NCBI GenBank assembly: GCA_022769285.1
Contig: JALEKD010000049.1
Span: 1-53,114 of the forward strand
Length of the DNA stretch: 53,114 nt
Direction: 5' to 3'
Source of the DNA: Prevotella sp.
GTDB taxonomy: Bacteria > Bacteroidota > Bacteroidia > Bacteroidales > Bacteroidaceae
Shown here: positions 52,409 through 53,114 of the stretch, in pieces
How the letters are laid out: every line of letters begins with the position of its first letter
Position numbering within the stretch: position 1 is the stretch's first letter
Notes under the pieces: model-generated
Told to the model about the DNA's origin: nothing
The model's database searches: none
The model's input: only the letters and a program-made list of their open reading frames with translations
Made by a program: the position numbers and the translations under genes

Positions 52409-53114
52409 TTAAAAAGTCAAATACTTCGCCACAAGAAATTTGCGTATGTCCGCAAATGTTAAGGTCTCGTCTAAATGTTCTGTCAATCCTGTATTTATTA
52501 CGCCGACAAACGACTCCTTACGGTAGAAATTATCTCCCTCATTGAGTGAGGTTTCTATAGTTTGTGACTTTGCCATAAGACATACAAGTTGATAGTCTTT
52601 GTCTACCAGTTGTGTATTACCTTTAGGATGAGCTTTTTGCCTGTGCTGACTACTTGTCAACAAAATCAAGTTCTCATAATATGCTGCAATCGTAGGAAAC
52701 TGTGATTTAGGGAATATATGGTGAACCTCTGTTGCTATGCCAGTAGCCAATTCGTCATGAACTTCACTTACATCTCCTTGCTGACGCTTAACGTTCTTAA
52801 TAGCTTTATTGACCTGATAATCTATGTAGAAATTTATATTTATATCGTCAGTTTCATGTGCCTTAGCTTCATTTCGTGTTTGGATTTTCTCTTTCCCGGT
52901 ATATTCATCACGCCAATTCATCTTGTTATACATCAAGTCTCCCCAGTCTTGCAGCTTGCAATTGCTTCCAGGTATCATTTCTGAATATGCAAACACATTC
53001 AGTACTTTGTGAAGCATTCTGGTAGTGTCAAGTTTTGACTTCGTAGGAGTGTTTGCACTAATGAAACGATGATACTTGTCATACAAAGTGTTCTTAGCCG
53101 CTCTGATTTCACCT
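52409..53114 (-). CDS. HNH endonuclease, C-terminal part (start outside the window)
   Basis: A minus-strand frame open from the right edge to a stop at 52409-52411, giving 234 visible residues. There is no start codon inside: the codons before the first TTG are also open, so the N-terminus lies beyond 53114. The key block is EVHHIFPKSQFPTIAAYYENLILLTSSQHRQKAHP (roughly 118-152 of the visible part), which fits an HNH/HNHc nuclease core: His-His at the start, Asn of ENLILL, and a late His. Nothing in it shows the DNA target. The codon composition is AT-rich, unlike the genes to the left, and it sits beside transposase debris. It could be a restriction enzyme, a retron- or toxin-type effector or a homing-type nuclease; I cannot choose. 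Confidence 0.7.
   Translation of the reverse strand, partial: GEIRAAKNTLYDKYHRFISANTPTKSKLDTTRMLHKVLNVFAYSEMIPGSNCKLQDWGDLMYNKMNWRDEYTGKEKIQTRNEAKAHETDDININFYIDYQVNKAIKNVKRQQGDVSEVHDELATGIATEVHHIFPKSQFPTIAAYYENLILLTSSQHRQKAHPKGNTQLVDKDYQLVCLMAKSQTIETSLNEGDNFYRKESFVGVINTGLTEHLDETLTFADIRKFLVAKYLTF

Overview
The window looks like chromosome of a Bacteroidales bacterium, most likely a Prevotella-type (Prevotellaceae) gut or oral species. The reasons are: the repeated Bacteroidetes promoter signature (TTTG, about 19-20 bp, then TAnnTTTG); near absence of Shine-Dalgarno sites; an LpxC-FabZ fusion; a long-form PurC; a DUF4295/bL38 gene after rpmB-rpmG; and families largely confined to Bacteroidetes (DUF4421, DUF1460, DUF4375, DUF5715). 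The organism call is inference from these features, not from a database search.

Layout. 1-1.63 kb: minus-strand pair, a solute-binding-like lipoprotein followed by a large unrecognised protein that runs off the left edge. 1.7-8 kb: radA, queC (minus), pgk, a TrmH-type RNA methyltransferase, a GIY-YIG-like protein and a DUF5715 (M15-like) protein (minus). 8-16.2 kb: phoH, purC, menG/ubiE, aroE, purM, prfA, pyrF and an HD phosphohydrolase, all plus strand. 16.2-24.7 kb: lipid A and envelope block lpxD, lpxC/fabZ, lpxA, miaA, a class A penicillin-binding protein and a PIF1-like helicase with a TPR tail. 25.2-30.1 kb: minus-strand envelope genes (zinc-ribbon membrane protein, GH25 lysozyme, DUF1460 amidase-like protein, DUF4421 outer-membrane protein, Gfo/Idh/MocA oxidoreductase). 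30.5-38.5 kb: translation and quality-control block (engB, Uup-type ABC-F, M28 peptidase, DUF4375, smpB, map, tsaD, pncC, rpmB, rpmG, bL38). 38.7-44 kb: small membrane protein, a second ABC-F protein with one degenerate ATP site, grpE, dnaJ, folC. 44.3-51.9 kb: sugar block of cytoplasmic aldose epimerase, MFS sugar transporter, galactokinase, lipoprotein aldose epimerase, transketolase and rpiB, which together import galactose/glucose-type sugars, interconvert anomers in two compartments, phosphorylate galactose and feed the pentose phosphate pathway. 52-53.1 kb: AT-rich accessory DNA with a transposase remnant and the C-terminal part of an HNH nuclease (minus).

Most of the window is ordinary conserved core genome. 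I did not find a clearly new multi-gene system. The best leads are small: AAGGAG ribosome-binding sites limited to smpB, rpmG and bL38; a near-consensus promoter that predicts a leaderless GH25 mRNA; an ABC-F protein whose defects all fall in one composite ATP site; paired short repeats shared by two distant intergenic regions; an inverted-repeat leader before queC; and a nuclease next to insertion-sequence debris at the right edge.
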